Shown one piece after another: positions 5,102 to 5,194 of a stretch of DNA of 5,194 nt (position 1 is its first letter; every line of letters begins with the position of its first letter). This stretch comes from Vulcanimicrobiota bacterium (lineage in GTDB: Bacteria; Vulcanimicrobiota; Vulcanimicrobiia; Vulcanimicrobiales; Vulcanimicrobiaceae). The stretch spans positions 3,813 through 9,006 of the forward strand of contig PMFP01000146.1 of NCBI GenBank assembly GCA_003155175.1, given 5' to 3'. Position numbers and translations under genes: made by a program. The notes beneath the pieces were generated by a model, which saw only the letters and a list, made by a program, of their open reading frames with translations, did no database searches and was not told the origin of the DNA.

Positions 5102-5194
5102 TTACGAAACGGACGCCGGCGGAGGCACCGGCGGTGAAATGACGGTCGCGGAAAAGATGAAGAACACCTGGCGCTCTTCGCCGATGATGTCTTT
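5102..5194 (-). CDS. C-terminal end of an upstream minus-strand gene (partial)
   Basis: The frame is open from the window edge and ends at TAA 5104-5102, giving 30 residues: KDIIGEERQVFFIFSATVIS followed by a Pro/Ser tail (PPVPPPASVS). Its stop is 21 bases ahead of the exported-protein ATG, the spacing of an operon. Too little is visible to name a family. A plus-strand frame from ATG 5079 is also open to the edge with similar GC3, but it would start on top of the minus-strand start codon and has no ribosome binding site, so the minus reading is preferred with modest confidence. Confidence 0.45.
   Translation of the reverse strand, partial: KDIIGEERQVFFIFSATVISPPVPPPASVS

Noticed and set aside
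5079..5194. Plus-strand frame from ATG 5079 open to the window edge (MARDSFVAYETDAGGG...)
   Set aside because: It would begin on the same bases as the minus-strand start codon and has no Shine-Dalgarno. The minus-strand frame ending at 5102 fits the operon spacing better, though this cannot be settled from the window.

Overview
The window is a GC-rich, densely coded bacterial chromosome segment. It carries housekeeping or metabolic genes plus a few lineage-type small genes. I see no mobile element, CRISPR array, tRNA or rRNA. Strong GC3 bias, frequent GTG starts and stop/start overlaps fit a high-GC bacterium. The combination is compatible with a poorly cultured lineage such as Eremiobacterota/Vulcanimicrobiota, but that placement is an impression, not something the sequence proves.

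Left block, plus strand (1-1393). The 3' end of a multi-pass membrane protein is followed by a 121-aa winged-helix regulator, then uppS (undecaprenyl diphosphate synthase, the lipid-carrier enzyme for cell-wall synthesis). Both junctions use the same 4-base GTGA overlap, so the three genes look like one translationally coupled operon. A convergent intergenic gap (1394-1530) holds two strong inverted repeats that probably separate uppS from the operon facing it.

Middle block, minus strand (1531-2401). An ArsR-type repressor is followed 11 bases later by an SRPBCC/AHSA1-domain protein, a common two-gene module. A perfect 11+2+11 palindrome touches the repressor's start codon and lies against a consensus -35 box. 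It is almost certainly the autoregulatory operator.

Right block, plus strand (2526-4426). A 58-aa, very acidic small protein with an excellent Shine-Dalgarno precedes an ACSF2-like medium/long-chain acyl-CoA synthetase with all the expected adenylation motifs. They are probably co-oriented neighbours, though the synthetase itself has a poor ribosome binding site.

Right end, minus strand (4466-5194). A 204-aa putative exported protein of unknown function appears to contain two copies of a short repeat. It lies 21 bases downstream of the C-terminal end of another minus-strand gene that runs off the window.

I did not find a clear novel defence, mobile or biosynthetic system. The most worthwhile items are the small acidic protein, the ArsR operator, the repeated-domain exported protein, and a His-to-Tyr change at a conserved active-site position in UppS.
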